Assembly: GCA_013393545.1 (NCBI GenBank)
Contig: JABXHG010000150.1
Span: 1-7,599 of the forward strand
Reading direction: 5' to 3'
Length of the DNA stretch: 7,599 nt
From: Alteromonadaceae bacterium
GTDB taxonomy: Bacteria; Pseudomonadota; Gammaproteobacteria; Pseudomonadales; Oleiphilaceae
The notes under the pieces were generated by a model. It was not told the DNA's origin, searched no databases, and saw nothing but the letters and a program-made list of their open reading frames with translations. The first letter of the stretch is position 1, and every line of letters starts with the position of its first letter. Positions 5,965 to 7,599 of this stretch are shown here, one piece after another. Made by a program: the position numbers and the translations under genes.

Positions 5965-7599
5965 ATGACAGACTCCAAAGCCAAAATTGTCTACACACTG
6001 ACGGACGAGGCACCTGCCCTTGCCACCCGTTCCCTGCTTCCCATCCTGGAAACCTTCGCTAAGCCGGCCGGCATTAACTTTGAAACCAGCGACATCTCCC
6101 TGGCGGCGCGTATTCTGGCGAACTTCCCGGACTACCTCGAGGAAGACCAGCGGGTACCGGACGCTCTGGCACAGCTGGGTGAATTCACCAAAGACCCGAA
6201 CGCCAACATCATCAAACTGCCGAACATCAGTGCTTCCGTTCCCCAGCTGAACGCGGCTATCAAGGAATTGAACGCCCAGGGTTACAAGGTTCCCGAGTAC
6301 AAAGAAGAGCCGGCCACTGACGAAGAAAAAGACGTCAAAGCCCGCTATGCCAAGGTACTGGGCAGTGCGGTTAACCCGGTTCTGCGTGAAGGTAACTCCG
6401 ACCGTCGCGCCCCGGCTGCGGTAAAAGCCTTTGCCCGCAAGCACCCGCACTCCATGGGTGAGTGGAGCGCCGATTCCAAGACCCACGTGGCGCACATGAA
6501 CGACGGCGATTTCTACTCCGCAGAGCAGTCTGTCACCCTGGAAAACGACACCACCGCGCAAATCGTTTTCGAAAACGCCAAGGGCGAGAAAACCGTTCTG
6601 AAGTCCGAGCTGCCGCTGCTGGCCGGCGAAGTTCTGGACAGCACCTTCATGAGCAAGAAAGCCCTGCTCAAGTTCTTCGACGAGCAGATCGAAGATTGCA
6701 AGAAGAACGACATCATGTTCTCCCTGCACCTGAAGGCCACCATGATGAAGGTGTCCGACCCGGTGATCTTCGGCTACGCCGTTAAGAGCTTCTACAAGGA
6801 GTTGTTCGAGAAGTACGGCGACCTGTTCGAAGAGCTCGGCGTGACCGTCAACAACGGTGTTTCTTCCATCGAGGAGAAAATCCAGCAGCTGCCGGAAGAC
6901 AAGCAGAACGAAATCAAGCAGGATCTGGCGCAGCTTTACAAGGATCGCCCGGAAATCGCCATGGTGGATTCCGACAACGGCATCACCAACCTGCACGTAC
7001 CGAGCGACGTGATCGTCGACGCCTCCATGCCGGCCATGATCCGCAGCTCCGGCAAAATGTGGGACAGCGAAGGCGGTATGCGCGACACCAAGGCCGTTCT
7101 GCCGGACCGCTCCTACGCCACCATCTACCAGGAAACCATCGACTTCTGTAAGAAGCACGGTGCGTTTGACCCGACCACCATGGGTACCGTGCCCAACGTT
7201 GGTCTGATGGCGCAGAAAGCCGAAGAATACGGTTCCCACGACAAGACCTTCATCCTGAAGGAAGCTGGTACCGTACGCGTTATCGCCGACGACAAGGTGC
7301 TGATGGAGCACCAGGTTGAGGAAGGCGACATCTGGCGCGCCTGCCAGACCAAAGACATCCCGATCCGTGACTGGGTGAAGCTGGCGGTTAACCGTTCACG
7401 CGCCAGTGGCATGCCGGCCATCTTCTGGCTGGACAGCAACCGTGCCCACGATGCCGAGCTGATCAAGAAGGTGGAAGCCTACCTGAAAGAGCACGACACC
7501 GATGGCCTGGACATCCAGATCATGGCCCCGGTGGAAGCGATCAACTACACCATGGAGCGCATGATCCGCGGTGAAGACACTATCTCCGTGACCGGTAAC
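5965..7599 (+). CDS. icd: Monomeric NADP-dependent isocitrate dehydrogenase, 5' 545 codons (runs off the window)
   Basis: This cytosolic TCA-cycle enzyme oxidises isocitrate to 2-oxoglutarate and CO2 with NADP+. The frame is open from the ATG at 5965 to the last base, and the stop is outside the window. The 545 residues seen cover about three quarters of a roughly 740-residue monomeric enzyme. The sequence aligns by eye to Azotobacter vinelandii monomeric IDH with an offset of 2. Ser134 and Asn137 (GSAVN), Lys257 ([12 protein letters not shown]), Asp352 ([14 protein letters not shown]) and Tyr422 (EEYGSHDK) match that enzyme's substrate and metal residues. The visible part ends at TISVTGN, just before the conserved Arg/Asp metal and NADP residues, which cannot be checked. 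It is unrelated in sequence to the dimeric E. coli type. The symbol icd (also idh) is used for this class. No disruption is seen. Confidence 0.95.
   Translation, partial: MTDSKAKIVYTLTDEAPALATRSLLPILETFAKPAGINFETSDISLAARILANFPDYLEEDQRVPDALAQLGEFTKDPNANIIKLPNISASVPQLNAAIKELNAQGYKVPEYKEEPATDEEKDVKARYAKVLGSAVNPVLREGNSDRRAPAAVKAFARKHPHSMGEWSADSKTHVAHMNDGDFYSAEQSVTLENDTTAQIVFENAKGEKTVLKSELPLLAGEVLDSTFMSKKALLKFFDEQIEDCKKNDIMFSLHLKATMMKVSDPVIFGYAVKSFYKELFEKYGDLFEELGVTVNNGVSSIEEKIQQLPEDKQNEIKQDLAQLYKDRPEIAMVDSDNGITNLHVPSDVIVDASMPAMIRSSGKMWDSEGGMRDTKAVLPDRSYATIYQETIDFCKKHGAFDPTTMGTVPNVGLMAQKAEEYGSHDKTFILKEAGTVRVIADDKVLMEHQVEEGDIWRACQTKDIPIRDWVKLAVNRSRASGMPAIFWLDSNRAHDAELIKKVEAYLKEHDTDGLDIQIMAPVEAINYTMERMIRGEDTISVTGN

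Noticed and set aside
5815..7311. 498-codon open frame on the minus strand opposite the isocitrate dehydrogenase gene
   Set aside because: It is a shadow of the plus-strand gene. The plus frame matches monomeric IDH residue by residue, whereas the minus translation is rich in Val/Gly/Phe/His with no recognisable domain.
1..7599. A defence system, mobile element or biosynthetic island hidden in the window
   Set aside because: No transposase, integrase, nuclease, toxin-antitoxin, direct-repeat array or abrupt change in codon use is visible. The GTPase/membrane pair was considered as a defence candidate, but nothing in its context supports that.

Overview
The window looks like chromosomal DNA from a marine or halophilic gammaproteobacterium, most plausibly Marinobacter or a close relative. 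This rests on the combination of an ectoine synthase gene, a DUF2868/DUF3482 gene pair, acetoacetyl-CoA synthetase and a monomeric NADP-isocitrate dehydrogenase, together with GC-rich codon use. The genus is inferred from protein character only. I see no tRNA, rRNA, insertion sequence, CRISPR array or phage gene.

Left part, minus strand (about 1-3285). Three genes are read leftward in the order DUF2868 membrane protein, DUF3482 GTPase, ectC. The first two overlap by 4 bp (ATGA) and form a translationally coupled pair of unknown cellular role. The third is an ectoine synthase reading frame that ends at an amber codon just before the conserved C-terminal Glu-Val-His segment. The frame stays open and EctC-like beyond that stop to the window edge, so the gene appears broken by one point mutation. 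A second change replaces the family's active-site Cys with Trp. The gene also lacks ectB directly upstream.

Middle (3286-3367) is a short divergent intergenic region with a 6-bp-arm inverted repeat. To its right, on the plus strand, lie a small DUF6164 protein with one C-terminal membrane segment and, 25 bp later, a full-length acetoacetyl-CoA synthetase. The synthetase activates acetoacetate to acetoacetyl-CoA and so feeds C4 units to acetyl-CoA or polyhydroxybutyrate metabolism.

Right part (5742-7599). A 223-bp AT-rich gap carries two separate strong inverted repeats. It leads into the first 545 codons of monomeric isocitrate dehydrogenase, which runs off the window. The synthetase and the dehydrogenase both act around acetyl-CoA/TCA carbon flow, but they appear to be separate transcription units.

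The observations most worth a second look are the interrupted, orphan-looking ectC, the uncharacterised membrane-protein/GTPase pair, and the structured leader in front of the isocitrate dehydrogenase gene.
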